From Uloborus plumipes (Eukaryota > Arthropoda > Arachnida > Araneae > Uloboridae): a stretch of 64,000 nt of DNA. The translations under genes were made by a program, and so were the position numbers. This document shows positions 1 through 12,780 of this stretch, in pieces (position 1 is the first letter of the stretch; each line of letters begins with the position of its first letter). The DNA is taken from contig JAXGGA010002197.1 of assembly GCA_038373865.1 (NCBI GenBank), positions 62,001-126,000 on the forward strand, given 5' to 3'. Under the pieces are notes generated by a model that saw only the letters and a program-made list of their open reading frames with translations, made no database searches and was not told where the DNA came from.

Positions 1-480
1 AATCCCGAAAAGCGTGCATACGATTTATTCTAGAAATTGCAATTCACAACGTTTCTGAATTCATGGAATTCCTAGCGGCATAATCTCATCGGCCGATGAT
101 CGGCCATTCATCGAAACCCGATGAAATTCTCATCGGCCGATGAACGATTCCGATGAGTTCTCATCGGGAATTGCTCTAATACGTCTCATCGGCCAAACAG
201 AATCCGAGCAGCAAAATCCCATGAGTTTTGCTCGAAATACGATGAGATTTGGAGCAATTTACGAGCGGAGAGCAGTCCCGGGCCGATGAATTTAGGATCA
301 ATTTTGGGTGCTCGGCTTATTTTCATCGGGAAAGTTTGATATCGCTTTCTGACGAAAAGTAGCTCATCGAAAACCGTGCTCGGATACTGATCGGAACGAT
401 GTCATCGTGCGTTACGGGATCAGTTTACGAGGAGTTTGATGATCGGCCGAGCAAAATCCGATGAGTTGATGCTACTTGGG
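1..480. repeat. GC-richer block with repeated CATCGGCCGATG dyads
   Basis: The perfect palindrome CATCGGCCGATG occurs at 87-98 and 131-142. Many shorter related words (CTCATCGG, GATGAG, GAGCAAAATCC) recur throughout to about 470. The block is clearly less AT-rich than its surroundings and has no open frame. It may be the end of an unclassified element cut by the window edge. Confidence 0.5.
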
Positions 481-734
481 ATTAATTCATAAGAATTCTT
501 GTTTAGTTGTTTTCCGTACAAAACTATCAAAAGACAAGCAAGACGTCAACCACACATGGGTAATTTTCACCATATGCTTACATTTCAGAATTTTAAAGTA
601 ATTTTTTAACTTGCTATTTTCTTTTAGAATCACTAACAGATGTTTTGTCACATATTTTAGGTGTGTGAAAAAGTAATTGGTTGTACACTTTGATGCATAA
701 TTAAGTATTCAAATGCTGTTGTAAAACTTGAAGT

Positions 735-1304
735 TGCAAGGAAAATTGTCGTCCGTTACCATACAAAATCAATATGAAATCTCACTTTTAAACTATATCA
801 TAGCGCCTAGAACCAACTTCATTTGAAATTATTTGCGTCCCTGAAGCTTAAAACGATGTTTGTGATCATTAAAATATTGATCAAAAACTGTATGGTAACG
901 GACTTGACATTTGGTAACGGATTTGACCAGTAACGGACTTGACATTTCAAACAAAATGTCAAATTATGACTACGTTATCGAATTTAAAAATTGAACAACT
1001 ATATGCATTTTCTTAGAGTTGTAGAATAAACAATCTTTCGGGGTAAAAGTTGGGAAAAAGTAAAAATTAATACTAAAATCTTTGGTAACAGACTTGACAA
1101 AGAATAAAAATACGCACCTGGAAGAAATATTGTGCGAAATGCTACAGCAATACTTCTCGACTCAAGAAAACAAAATGGTACGAAATAGTTACGTCACTAG
1201 TTTGTTAAGTTAACTGAATACGTGTTACCATCTTTTGACTGCAATAAATACCTTTTTTAGCTCAAATAATCTTAGGGTAACGGACTTGACAAGAACTACC
1301 GGAC
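735..1304. repeat. Repeat-rich block with recurring GGTAACGGACTTGACA motif
   Basis: The motif or its variants occur near 893-948 (three copies), 1083 and 1272. An inverted copy (GTCCGTTACCATAC) lies at 751-764. The outer copies are in opposite orientation, as in a MITE with subterminal repeats. No target duplication was identified. Confidence 0.45.
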
Positions 1305-2480
1305 AAAATATATTCATACATTTCTTATTGAAAAAAAAAATTACTATTGTCAATATTTATTATGAATATCACACACTAATAGTCAATATATAAAAATAAT
1401 TTGTTGTATATACTTTTTCATACAATTAAGTATATAAAAAAATAGTTGAACTTGCGAAAATTGGGAATGGACAAGCGTTTTTACCTTGATTCTCATTTTT
1501 AAAGACTTATATAAAAATAAACAAATAAATTTCAATAATTTCTTGGGTGATAGAATTTTTTTGGGGTATTTCTTGCAGAAAATAATTGTTCGCATTGAAT
1601 TTAAAATATAAGTTTCGCTTCAAAATCGTCTTTTTAACCTCCGGACAGCAAATGTAAGCAAGTTTTGAAAATGACCCACATATCTTTCACTTTTTAGGGT
1701 ATTATTTGTTTGCATGTATTTTCTGAAATATATACTAGTGCTGTTCCCTGTTGACGTAAGAAGATTTCGCAAGTCAAAAATACATAAAATACTTTGATTC
1801 GACTTTCTTGGAATTATCCCTTACATTTTCGCCGAGTGTCAACCTTAAGTGCCTTAATAGTTAGTGTGAATGTAGTAGAATAAAGAATAAGTGTCAATGT
1901 TATTAGAAAGGATTTTCTGTTTAAATTGCTTCACTTTTCTTGAAGAAACAAACGAAGTTCAAATTTGCCCTCTGAAAACTGCAAAAAAAAAAAAAAAAAT
2001 ACCATGCAAAAAATATAAAAACCCGTGTTGAATAGTTTTATAGAAAGAAATATCCTGAACATCTCAGCAAAATCAAAAATTGTCAACTATCCAAGCTTAC
2101 TTGATTCTAGACAAAGCTGGGTCTTAATGTTTGGCACAAAAATTGATCTTACAGGGTTGTCTAAATGGGAGGAAAAGTACGGAGAAAGAATGAAAGTAGC
2201 TATTTCAGATAAAAGTCGGAATCATTCCTTAATCTTTCAATAAATGGAAATAGAAGTATCTTTGCACAAAGGCAGGAATAGGATAGGTATCACTTAATCT
2301 AAAACCGAATGAGAAAATGCTTTTGTATGCATTTTATCGATCCAAATGGATGTCTGACAAAAAATAAGCTATCTTAGATTTATTTATTCGGAGGTTTTGA
2401 GATTACTTCTCAACTAAATAGACTATACGCATAAAGTCATCATTCATTAAATTAGAAAATATTTAAAAGTGGAAAAAAAT
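1305..2480. other. AT-rich non-coding stretch
   Basis: Apart from an A run at about 1983-1999, nothing recognisable is seen. The longest frames (about 70 codons) have no family resemblance. Confidence 0.6.
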
Positions 2481-2492
2481 ATTTTTTTAATA

Positions 2493-2493
<1 letters not shown>

Positions 2494-2527
<34 letters not shown>

Positions 2528-2658
2528 TACAGAAGCCATTAGCTTCGACATATATGAGGACTGCGTACTATGCGCCTTGCCTCCTGACAAGCACAGGACA
2601 GCTTTATAGCACAGAGAGGTTGAAATAACATCCATGGGCAAGGCGAAACTTGAACACG
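2494..2658 (-). mobile_element. 5'-truncated SINE with 13-bp target duplication
   Basis: The target duplication ATTTTTTTAATAT is at 2481-2493 and 2659-2671. On the minus strand the insert ends in a pure A tail (T run at about 2497-2526). Inside, TATGAGGACTGCG and CGCCTTGCCTCC match the body of the SINE at 4637-4869. Confidence 0.78.
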
Positions 2659-2671
2659 ATTTTTTTAATAT

Positions 2672-4626
2672 ATTTTTACTTCTTAAAAAGTCAAACATGT
2701 TACAGCTAATTCTCCAAACTTACAGCTCTAGAATTTCAACGTTGAAGTACAATATAAATAATCCCTGGTAGTTTACAATGGCAATTGTTCCTAAAAGTGA
2801 GTCACTCAATTCGTATTTTTTAAACTTGTAAAAATACGAAAATATGGACAATAAATAAACATCTGAAAACTACTGTTTCGTATTTACGAATAGATTCCTG
2901 TTAAAGAGATGCAAAATTTAGCAAAAATAGTTTTACTTCATAAGAGATTTATTATAGAAAGAAGCCATTGGTAACCACTAAAAGAATTCAACAGGAGAAA
3001 TCTTACCGATAAAACTCATTTGTCTGCATGTGTTTCATAGATACAAAGAACCGCTTTTCAGTGCAAATAAGAATTTTCTTCTTCTTATCGAAGAAATCAA
3101 CTGGTGGGAGTGCAATTTTGTACTCAGGAATAGATATTGCATATGCAAATTTTGCAAAAATGATTATATGTTAATGTTTCATAAAAACACAAATCACGTT
3201 TTTTCGACTGCACCGACGGTTGAAAATCATATGCTGTAACATGTTACTCATACAAAATAAATCTGATAAAACATTATATTTTACCTACAAAATTACTAAA
3301 GGAAAGTACTTGTTTTTAAAGTTTCAAACCTATTCTATGACGATTTGATGTTATACTGTAAATAATGACGTATTTTCCTACCTTACTGCGAGATATTACT
3401 GCTAAAAGCGTTTCAACTAAAAAAGGAAATTCAATAAGACTTATGTATCAAATGGGCATGTATTCCAATACCTACATTAGTTTTGTTTTTCAATCTGTAA
3501 ACTAAAATGCACATAAAAATGTGTTTATCCTTTCTCTTTTAGAATACATCATACAGAAAAACATTTCCTTTATAGATGCAATTATGAACATTTTGCTTTT
3601 AAATTAAGTTACTTTCAAAACGAAAATGAGACATTTAACCACTGACATTAAGTTAGATGCATTTATTTGCCAGAGGATATATTTTTATTTTCAAACGATG
3701 TAGCAGTACGTAAAAATAATTAAGACATAAGTACGTTAAATACGTTAAAAAATAAACTGATCATAATATTACAATTACTTTTGAAATTTTTATGAGTAAC
3801 TTTATGAGTTCATATGCGAAATGTCTGCTCTTAAAAAATTAAGGTTACTTTTAGTGTCTGCTAAATATTACGCATAAAATGCGAAAAAATATTGTACACA
3901 CAGGGTTATAAAACCTAGTATCTAGAAGAAATTGGCTCACAGGAATAATTTTCCCAAAACTCTTCTAGTGCATTGCGTCATAAAGATGTCTATTAAAACA
4001 ATTGAACGTTCTTTAAATACAGTTAATAATGGAAAGAAAATTATTTTATTTTTAAATGGTATCGATCGGGTGTCATAGTCAAAGTCTGCGCATCCTTAAA
4101 ATTCCCTCTCAATGCCGTTTTCTTCTGTTAAAGGCATGTTTTTCATTTCAATTTTCTTTTCATCAAACGAATTTTCATACCCTCAAAATACTCAATTGGC
4201 TTGCTTGTTTCACAAAGACTTTTGTTTTCTATTTCATTACAACTACGTATATCAAACATACGATTAGCTTTTATTTTTTTCCATTTTTCTCAAATTCTTG
4301 TTGAAATGCGTAAGTAGTTCTGAAAAATACCAATATTGAAAAAGATGGGAATTTACTTACCCATTTCTGCCAAGTTTCAAATATCCAAGATTCTTGACGT
4401 AGAGTAAGTAAATATAATCTTTTCAGTGTCGACGTAATGTCATGGTATCGCAATTTGGGAGATCTAGCTTCTGTACGATCGTGAAATCAACGTTCCACGT
4501 TTGAACGCGTGTTGGCGTTTAATTGAAGCACCACGTTTAAAATACACACAAATACAAATCGTTCAAAATCATACAGTTCAACAAATCAACAAACAAGAAC
4601 AGCAGGTGCTTTACCCGAAACACACC
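2672..4626. other. AT-rich non-coding stretch
   Basis: No transposon ends, RNA genes or convincing exons are seen. Confidence 0.6.
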
Positions 4627-4636
4627 CATCGAAATC

Positions 4637-4869
4637 GTTTCGTTTCGTTTCGTTTGGGGCTATATGCCCAGGTTTTTTTTATGAGGACTACAATGTAGTG
4701 TCTTGCCTCCATTACACATGATTTTTATTACATATATCTTGTACATACAATGTATGAAAGAGTTACATCACAAAGGAAGGAAAGAACATCCGGGGCGAGG
4801 GTGGGAGTCGAACCCACGGCCTCAGAGTTATCGGCTACACGCCTTAGACCACTCGGCCACTGAGACCCG
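4637..4869 (-). mobile_element. tRNA-derived SINE
   Basis: The target duplication CATCGAAATC is at 4627-4636 and 4870-4879. On the minus strand it begins with a tRNA-like head with A box TGGCCGAGTGG and B box GGTTCGACTCC (T stem GTGGG/CCCAC), like a Ser/Leu-type tRNA. It ends in an (AAACG)n tail. The body shares TATGAGGACTAC and GTCTTGCCTCC with the fragment at 2494-2658. Confidence 0.85.
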
Positions 4870-5168
4870 CATCGAAATCCACACATGGACAAACGCTGAA
4901 AGTCTGCTGCAGGGTTTCCAGATTTTGAAAAAGAAAAAAATACTACGCCGTTTCTAAAAAATACTACAAAATACTACTTGTGTATTTGTAATTGATACTG
5001 ACAGGCAATCTTTCATATTGTATGAAACTGCTACCAAGGTGTACATGAAAAAAAACCTACAGTATCGGTTGAGCAATTTTGGTCTAAGATTTGAAGTAAG
5101 AGTGTAAAGAAAGGGGGGAGGGATTAAAAATTAAAAAAATCAATAAATGTATATTTTTACTGTTATCA

Positions 5169-5345
5169 CTGCCGATTTCAAATTCAGATTGTGAAAGAAT
5201 TTTCAGTAATGTGTCAGACAAAAAAAAACGAAACTGGTCGAGCACTACAGCTGTTTCAAATAGTATTATTGCAAAAGGTGGTTTGGAAGGAAACTGTCGA
5301 ATTAAAATCAGTAGATAACAAAATGCTAAAATCACTTAACTCACA
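5169..5345 (+). pseudogene. hAT transposase C-terminal dimerisation domain relic
   Basis: The frame from 5169 reads LPISNSDCERIFSVMCQTKK, then, after decay, LLQKVVWKE. P.SN.DCER.FS...TK is the conserved hAT C-terminal dimerisation motif (Dimer_Tnp_hAT). No catalytic part, zinc finger or intact ends are visible, so it is a fragment. Confidence 0.8.
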
Positions 5346-5421
5346 TGCATTTTTTAATAAGAAAATATCAATTTGGATTCTGAAATTTCTGTGTTTTTTA
5401 TTGTTCCCCTCTTTAAAGGAA

Positions 5422-5943
5422 TTAACACATTTATGCCCAAGTTTTTTTTAACAATTTTTTTCACTTTTTATCTGCTTAAAACTCTTCCTTGGAATGGTTT
5501 ACATGCACTTTAGGCTTAAAATAGTTCGCCGTTGCCATATTTATTAAGTTTTTTAACGTCCTGTTTATGGGATATTTTGCAAATACGTGAGCAAAATACG
5601 ACCTTACTTGACTTTACTTTTGCAAAGTAACATTATATAACGCGTCTGTGATCAATTTTAAGCAAATCATTTTAAAATAGTTTGGTTTTATGAAAAAAAG
5701 GTCGCAAAAAAGAAACTTACTACGATTGCCCATGCTGCATCGTTGCTTGACTGATTTGTCTGAAAATAGCTGACAATAAATAAACTCTGATATCCAAATA
5801 GTTGCTCTAACCGGTTTTTTCAAGAAGAAGGACTATTTAACATGTGAAAAACAGCTTTAGTAAAATGATATACCGATTACAGGTTTTTGTATGAGTAACT
5901 AACAAGCATCCCGTTTTTATGACACTGGGCACAAATGGGTTAA
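5422..5943. mobile_element. piggyBac-type MITE (TTAACCCATTTATGCCCA family)
   Basis: TTAA occurs at both borders, with inverted ends TTAACACATTTATGCCCAAG and CTGGGCACAAATGGGTTAA. It is a full-length inverted-orientation relative of 11426-11953, sharing about 500 bases. Among these are GCCGTTGCCATATTTATTAA and CAAGCAACGAT-type blocks. Confidence 0.88.
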
Positions 5944-6764
5944 AAATACCATTTCTAAAATACTTTTTAACAGAATACTACAAAAAATATAACGCTCCTT
6001 ATTTGGGACGAAAAAATACTATCGTAGTATCAAAAATACTGCATCTGGCAACCCTGTTCTGCTGCCAACGTACATTTCAAAATACCACGGGTTCTTGCAG
6101 CATGCACTTGTTTCCTCCAAATAAAAATATTACTCCAAAGCATTACTCCAGTTTCGAAAAAATTAAAAAGCAAAACGGTTGTTTAAATTTTTCGAAATTA
6201 ATTCTTCATTTTAATTACAACTTTTTACTAGTATGTCATCAGTATTAAGAAAATAACGCCCGTAACATTATTTTTGTAAATATAATTACAAACTGAATTT
6301 TGAAAATCAAACAATATCTAAGAAAAATCTTTCATATCAAAAAAGTAAGTATCTATTAGTAATTCCGTTACCATGCAATTATTATTTGTATATAACCATT
6401 TTTCATGTTTAATTGTTCACTTCGGCATCTCTGCATATTATATTTAAAGGTAAACGTTTTCAGACTTACTGTTACGGGAAAATGTTTCCAATATTGCATA
6501 GGTATATTGTATAAAGTCATAACTAGTTTATCATGTAATCATTATAATAGCATAAATACAATGTTGAAAAACCACAAATGCTCAGGAATACTAAAAACAC
6601 GTGTTTTGGAGTTACAAGGAACGCCTTTTTCAATACAAAAATTATGAACTTATGGATGCTCAGACATCCGACAATATTATTTGTTAAATCATTTGTTGTC
6701 ATCTTTAAAGTATCAGTATAAGGATCTGGGGTAAAATGAACTTCAACTAATCATTCCGCGTCAT

Positions 6765-7217
6765 TTAACCCTCTGGCTGCTTATCGCGCGATTTCCACGG
6801 GCAACGAAGATGCAACAAAATTTGCTCATCCCGTGATTTTCACGTGCATGACGTAATTTAAAACCTAATTCCCCAATTTCATCGCTTACATGCCGAATTT
6901 TCTGAAGTATTCATACCTACCTCTTGACCGTTTTACAAGCTAGATGCCTTCCAAGTTAATAAAGAAAGGGTTTTATCATAAGTACGGTGTTTGTTGCTTA
7001 AAAAAAATTGTAACGGAGCGTTGCTTGAATTTGCTGTAAACAACAGGAAGTAAACCTTTTCCTTGAACCTTGTTATAAGATTCATCCTATTAAGGGTAAG
7101 TTCTAACGTAATTTACGCAAATTCGGTACATAAATTTCATATTGGTTTTTCATAAATAAAATTATGGTCATATTTTTAAGCGATTTCGCTAAGAAAATTG
7201 AGCAGTCAGAGGGTTAA
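6765..7217. mobile_element. piggyBac-type MITE (TTAACCCTCTGGCTGCT family)
   Basis: The ends are TTAACCCTCTGGCTGCT and AGCAGTCAGAGGGTTAA. TTAA borders and a CCC start fit piggyBac. It is 453 bases with no coding capacity. Confidence 0.83.
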
Positions 7218-7339
7218 ACAGAAGAAAAGAAATGTATAACGTATTGTACTTAGAGTAAAGGTTAAAAGTTAATTTACCAGCCGTTTGCAAGTGAATTTAA
7301 ATCTATAGTTGATGGACAGGAACTAAATTTCATATATTT

Positions 7340-7363
7340 TCTCTCTCTCTCTCTCTCTCTCTC
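7340..7363. repeat. (CT)n microsatellite
   Basis: There are twelve CT dinucleotides in a row. Confidence 0.95.
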
Positions 7364-7885
7364 AAGCCAATTAAATAGAAATCGGTTCTTTCAGTCTGCC
7401 GAATTAAGCTTAAATTTAATAAAGAATAATCTACGTTCAGAAAAAGAAGGAAAATATCATGTCATGCCCCCTGCCCCCCCCCCCCCTCTTCCCCCATGTG
7501 CGCTGGTATTGAATAAAAGATGTTTCACCGTATATGTCGTAAAGTTGAATTATTAATAAGCACATAAAATCTCTTTAAATCAGTAGAATGACTTTTTATG
7601 TATATCCCCTCCCCAAGAAAAATTAGGACTTGTTTTCTAGAGACCTTCTTGCATAAACAGTTCTACTTATTTAGGAGAAATTTGAAACAATGCATATTGA
7701 TTGTCCTTTACATTGTTGGTAAATATTCACGCTTCATGCAAAAGAAAGAGGGGGGTAATTTCAGGAATTTTTATGTTTAAAGCAACTTTCTATGTCATTT
7801 CAGTAAAGAAAAAGAATATATCTCTCAGAAACTAATGCCAAAACCTTTTTGAATTTTATAAAAGAATCCTTAAAACAAAATTAAA

Positions 7886-8394
7886 TTAACCCTTCACTGC
7901 ACGATTTTTTATATTTTCATGAAAAAAATCATTTGTTACCTTTTAAATAGCCCTGAGTTCAGGAAAAATGAAGAAAAAAAATTAATCTTAAAAATGTGCA
8001 CCAAAAATGATGTTTTAATTGTTTGTTCTATGTATGGCACAAAGCACATAGCATATGCTTTGTATACCAATAAGTGTAATAATCTACAATGTGTTTTGTG
8101 CCATAAGTGGTATAAACAAACTTTCCACTAAGAGTATTTAAACATTTTTAGAACAAAGGAAATAATGACCAAGCACACTTCTAACGGAAATGCAGACACT
8201 CTTTCTTTCAAAAGCAAGAACTGTAATACCTAGACTAGTGCAACTAACTAGTGCATAAAAATCACACTAAACTGTTATAGCAATGTTCCAGAAGGGGCAC
8301 AAAGCTCAGTTTAACTGCATTTAAAAATCATAGGAATATATGAGGGTTTATTTGGTTTGTGCCAGATCTGGCACACCGTGCAGTGAAGGGTTAA
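7886..8394. mobile_element. piggyBac-type MITE (TTAACCCTTCACTGCACG family)
   Basis: The perfect inverted ends TTAACCCTTCACTGCACG and CGTGCAGTGAAGGGTTAA lie between TTAA borders. The palindrome GTGCCAGATCTGGCAC is just inside the right end. The 70-codon frame within it has no family resemblance and is not called. Confidence 0.9.
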
Positions 8395-9714
8395 AGAACT
8401 GTTTTCAGCAAGTCATTTTTTTTCTCTGAGTTTTCTAAATCAGAGAAAAAATGACCGCTCATGCTTAGATACTCATGCAATAGCTACTCATGATTAGCAA
8501 TCCCATTTTGACATTTTTCATTTTGCATAAAAAGTAAGTACATTCTTGCAAATGTTTATGTTGAAATTTTCTCTATGAGACAAACTTTTACATCAAGCAG
8601 CTTTTACATAACTTTTTTTTTTTTAACTTTTCTGTTATACAACGCAGCAAAAGGAAAAAGTTAGAAATTTACATAACAACCTTCTGGAGTATTATACAGG
8701 ACATTTTGATATGCATAAAAGGTTGATTCCCAAAGTAAAGTTTTTACGATATCCATATACTTGAATACATACTGAAAGCAATACTGAACTTTTGCATGCA
8801 TCTAAGATATAGCACCTATTTTGCTATGAAGCTGAAAAGTATTACCAAATAACAAAATATCATAAGTTTTCTGCATTGTGAAACGAAACAAATTATAGGG
8901 TTACTTTTATTCGCTGCGCTGACGCGCTTTTTTCACTACCATGTATTTCGGAACGAGAAACGAGTTCAAGGCATGGAATAAATTGTCTTCATTGTTGCAA
9001 AAAACCTTAGATTGTTTACCAAAGTACGAACTTATATAATAAAAAAGTAAAAGATTTCAATGGTACTTCATCTCAAAAACCTTTTTAATATGAAACCTAC
9101 TACTTTTAATAATAAACCTATAATAAAATATATAAAAACACCTACGTTTTAGTATGAAATGTTAAGAAGTCACCCATAAATTTAAAATTAAAATAATACA
9201 TATTTTTTAAATATGTGTGTACTGTTTTTGTTTCTGAAATTTTTTTTAAATCTATTAGTTTAAAATAACATCGCAAAAGTTAAACGATTAGACTTATTTA
9301 CACTATCTATACATGCATACATGTTTTGTTTCAGGGAAGTTTTGAGCAATTTCGTTGCAACATTAAATATCTGTGAGTAAATTTCAGTACAATAAGTTAC
9401 GAAAGATTAAAGGCTTTTTGATAGCAGCTAAGATGAAAAATCACTTAGGAGAATCTTTGAAAAAGCAGATGATATATGTTGGCAAAAAGAAAAATTAAAC
9501 GCTGTTGTTTATTGAAACTATTGTTTCCGATATTAGATAATTTTCCCTAAGAGTGCTTTCTTATTGAAAAATTTAGCAGTTGCTTTTTGAATTGTGTGTC
9601 TTATATTTTGCACAAAGTTTTATGTTTTTTTTTCTTTTTCTTCTGTAACAAAATGGACATTCTGTTAGATTTTAAGTTACAGCGAAATAAAATACTTTTT
9701 CAAAGTAACTATTA

Positions 9715-9858
9715 GAGCCCTGCTCCACACCAGCGGAAAACGCGATCAAAACCGAAGGCAGAGACCAAAAATCTGGGTACTTCCCATAGAAATACCACTT
9801 AATCCATTTTACGTTTCTGCTTTACGCTCGCGTTTTCTGCTAATGTGGAGCAGGGCCC
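9715..9858. mobile_element. PIF/Harbinger-type MITE
   Basis: The 3-bp duplication TTA is at 9712-9714 and 9859-9861. About 30-base inverted ends begin GRGCCCTGCTCCACA and continue to GCGGAAAACGCG. It is 144 bases with no coding capacity. The TTA duplication is the usual Harbinger preference. Confidence 0.85.
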
Positions 9859-9904
9859 TTACAGTGCATGAATTATGCAATTTACCTTCTTTGCACTTGT
9901 CATA

Positions 9905-10025
9905 TACACACGTATATGCTTACTCATCCACACACACACAGTCCAAACAAACATACATGTTCCTACACATACTACTACACGCTCACACACATTAACAAAC
10001 ACACCACCACACGCACACACAAACA
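9905..10025. repeat. CA-rich low-complexity tract
   Basis: Imperfect CACA and ACAT runs are present. The short open frames on both strands here are artefacts of the composition. Confidence 0.85.
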
Positions 10026-11425
10026 TATCTATCAATTTGTCATTGCGAATTAACATAATTTCAATTTAGGATGTCATAATTAAAATTAATTTTTACTTTT
10101 ATTTAATTATACACGTTCTATTCAGTTTTATGTAATTTTAAATCACAGACACAGATAAAAACATTATTTTCTTTGTTTTTTCTTGCCTTATGTTTTATAC
10201 CTTTTAGACAAATAGAGTTTAGTTACTTCATTTGAATCTTGGAGTCCATAGTACTTTTTATTTCATAACAAAAAGTTATAAACAAAACAGAAAACATTTT
10301 CTGTTTGAAATTCTAAGAATCCACGATACTAATAAGAAATACTTGAACATCTCCCACATAGTTACGTTTATTTCGTTAAAAGCTTCCGTTTTCTAAAACA
10401 AAAAATCATCGAACCATATTAACAAAAAGTTTCTCAAATACTTAGATTCCGGAAACTATGGGAGGTCAATTAAACTAGAGAAAAACTATTTCAAAGCACT
10501 GACCGTGCACGAAATCCGAGGTACTGTCTTATTTCTTTATTTTTTTCGTTCGTATATATCTTTGACCTTTTGCAGATGCTCTTTTATTTGATGTTTTTCT
10601 CATTAGAGGAATAAAAGTTTAAATGGCGCTATTTTTTTAGCAGTAGAAGATTTCCCCGAAAGATGAAACTAAATGCTTTGATACACAGAAAAAAATGATT
10701 TAGCAAACAAAAGTTTTTGACAATTTTTATTTTCGTAAAACCAAAAAGTAGAGACATGCGACTATTTTTCAAACTTGTTGTACAAGCTTGTTAGTTTCAT
10801 ATAATTTTCTATCAGAATTCCAAAGAAATCAAAGTCCGCATTATACAGTAAGTGATCATAAAATCTTCATTTCTTTTAGTCATTGAGAGGAATCAAAATT
10901 ATGATCCATGATGTTTTAATCATTTAACTGATAAATAATCAAAGAAGTCTGAGGAATATGAGTAAAACAAAAAAACAACTTAAATAAGGTACAATTTGTA
11001 AAGAAAATGCTGCAAATAGTTATTTCAAGACAACACTGAAGCCCCTTCATCGGTCTCAAGTTTTCAACTAACTGAAAGACACCTACATATATGCCTAATA
11101 CTTCCGAATAAAAGTGTGTTACTATACTATGCCCGGAGCCCCCCTCACCCAATAGTACACATGTGGTTCAATTGGTTAAATTGATCCTAGAACAGCTCTG
11201 TTTGTTTGTTTTTTTCTCCCCACAGTTGCTCAGAGAAGATTTATTTTTCTCCATTTTCTCGATTTTTCAAAAATAGCTTCAATATTTCATCTAATTTCTT
11301 TACAACAATTTTTATATTATTGTTGTTAAAATTACGTTAGCTCATTCCATAATTAACACATTGTTATTTATGTTAACTTGAGATGAAAAATTAAAAAAAA
11401 ATAGGAGGAGGATTCCGTGAGTTGA

Positions 11426-11953
11426 TTAACCCATTTCTACCCAGTGTCCTAAAAACGGGACGCTTGTTAGTTACTGTACACAAAAACCTGTAATGGGTAT
11501 ATCTTTTCACTAAAGCTGTTTTTCACAAGTTAAATAGTCCTTCTTCTCGAGAAAACCAGTTAGAGCCCCTATTTGGACATCGGAGTTGATCTATTGACAG
11601 CTATTTTCGGACAAATTCGTCAAGCAACGATCCAGTGTGGGTAGAAATAAAAAGTAAGTTTTTTTACGACCTTTTTTTTTCAAAAATGCAAACTATTTTT
11701 AAATGATTTGCCTAAAATTGATTACAGATGCCTTCTATAATGTTACTTTGCAAAAAAAAAAAGTCAAGTAAGGTCGTATTTTATTGAGATATCTGCAAAA
11801 TATCCCATGAACAGGACGTTAAATAACTTAATAAATATGGCAACGGCGAACTATTTTAAGCCTAAAATGTATGTAAACCATTCCAAGTAAGAGTTTTATG
11901 CATATAAAAAATGAAAAATATTGTTAAAAAAAACTTGGGCATAAATGGGTTAA
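11426..11953. mobile_element. piggyBac-type MITE, second copy of the 5422 family
   Basis: TTAA borders enclose inverted ends TTAACCCATTTCTACCCAG and CTTGGGCATAAATGGGTTAA. It is opposite in orientation to the copy at 5422-5943 and has no coding content. Confidence 0.88.
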
Positions 11954-12189
11954 ACAGTGCCTCCACAACTAAAATCACCATTAAAATAACTGATATATAG
12001 TAAAATTATAAAATACGATTTCATGAACTGCTTCTCGGAAAAAATAAGATAAATCGATAGTATTACCATTTTATAAGTTGATTTTTTTTTAATTTTAATT
12101 TAATAATTAATTACTTGACTTCATTTACCAGCAGAAACTAGTCCTTCAAACTTGCCAAACATATGAAATGCAGTGAAAATATTAAATTA

Positions 12190-12460
12190 GCCTATTAAAG
12201 GAGTATTCCCATCGTCACTTAATTTCTCCTAACGAAGTTAATTAACCAAATTTCTAGATTGCATTCGCCCTTTGTGACATCCAAAGGGAATTAAAAATGT
12301 TTCCACTCTACGAGTTTTAACGTGTCCCAACAATTTGTGAACTTCATTACATCCTTTGAACTCTTGATGCCAGCGTTAATATTTAATTTCAGTTTTAGTA
12401 ATTCATTTTCTGGTGACGATGTTAATTAAACAGGGTTCGATGACGCGAAATAACATTAGC
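12190..12460. other. Low-repeat block, possible conserved regulatory DNA
   Basis: This stretch lacks transposon signs. It has repeated TTAATTAA-type homeodomain sites (12238, 12422) and a CCCTTTGTGACATCCAAAGGG-like near-palindrome at 12269-12288. No open frame supports coding. The call rests on composition only. Confidence 0.25.
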
Positions 12461-12694
12461 TTGTGATATGAGATTCCGATATCATTATTGCAAGAAGTGA
12501 TTTTATGTGTGTTGAAATTGATTCCGTAACAAAGTCCTCGCAAGAAACAAGTTTTGAAATTAAAAGTGAGAAACAATGTATAGTAATTATATGCATTGTA
12601 TTGCTTTCTAATGAATAAATCAAATATGAGAAAACGGGAAACAAGATCAAAGTTTACAATAAAGAAAAAAAAATCGGTTTGAATGAATTAAAAT

Positions 12695-12780
12695 CAGTGT
12701 TGCCCAATATTTTTTACCTAGAGGTCGCAACTCATAGTAAGGCCCGGCCAGAATGCCAGCATCTACTTCAAATTTCAAAA
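12695..12780. mobile_element. hAT-like end fragment
   Basis: CAGTGTTGCCCAA followed by GAGGTCGCAACTC and GGCCCGGCC resembles one end of hAT non-autonomous elements. The other end was not found. Confidence 0.4.

Larger units (their letters stand above)
8395..11425. other. AT-rich non-coding stretch around the 9715 MITE
   Basis: Beyond the Harbinger MITE and the CA tract, only low-complexity A/T runs are seen, with no supported gene. Confidence 0.6.

Noticed and set aside
2025..2243. 72-codon frame with mixed composition
   Set aside because: No family resemblance, no splice or promoter context.
7919..8131. 70-codon frame with several cysteines
   Set aside because: It lies entirely within a MITE and has no recognisable domain.
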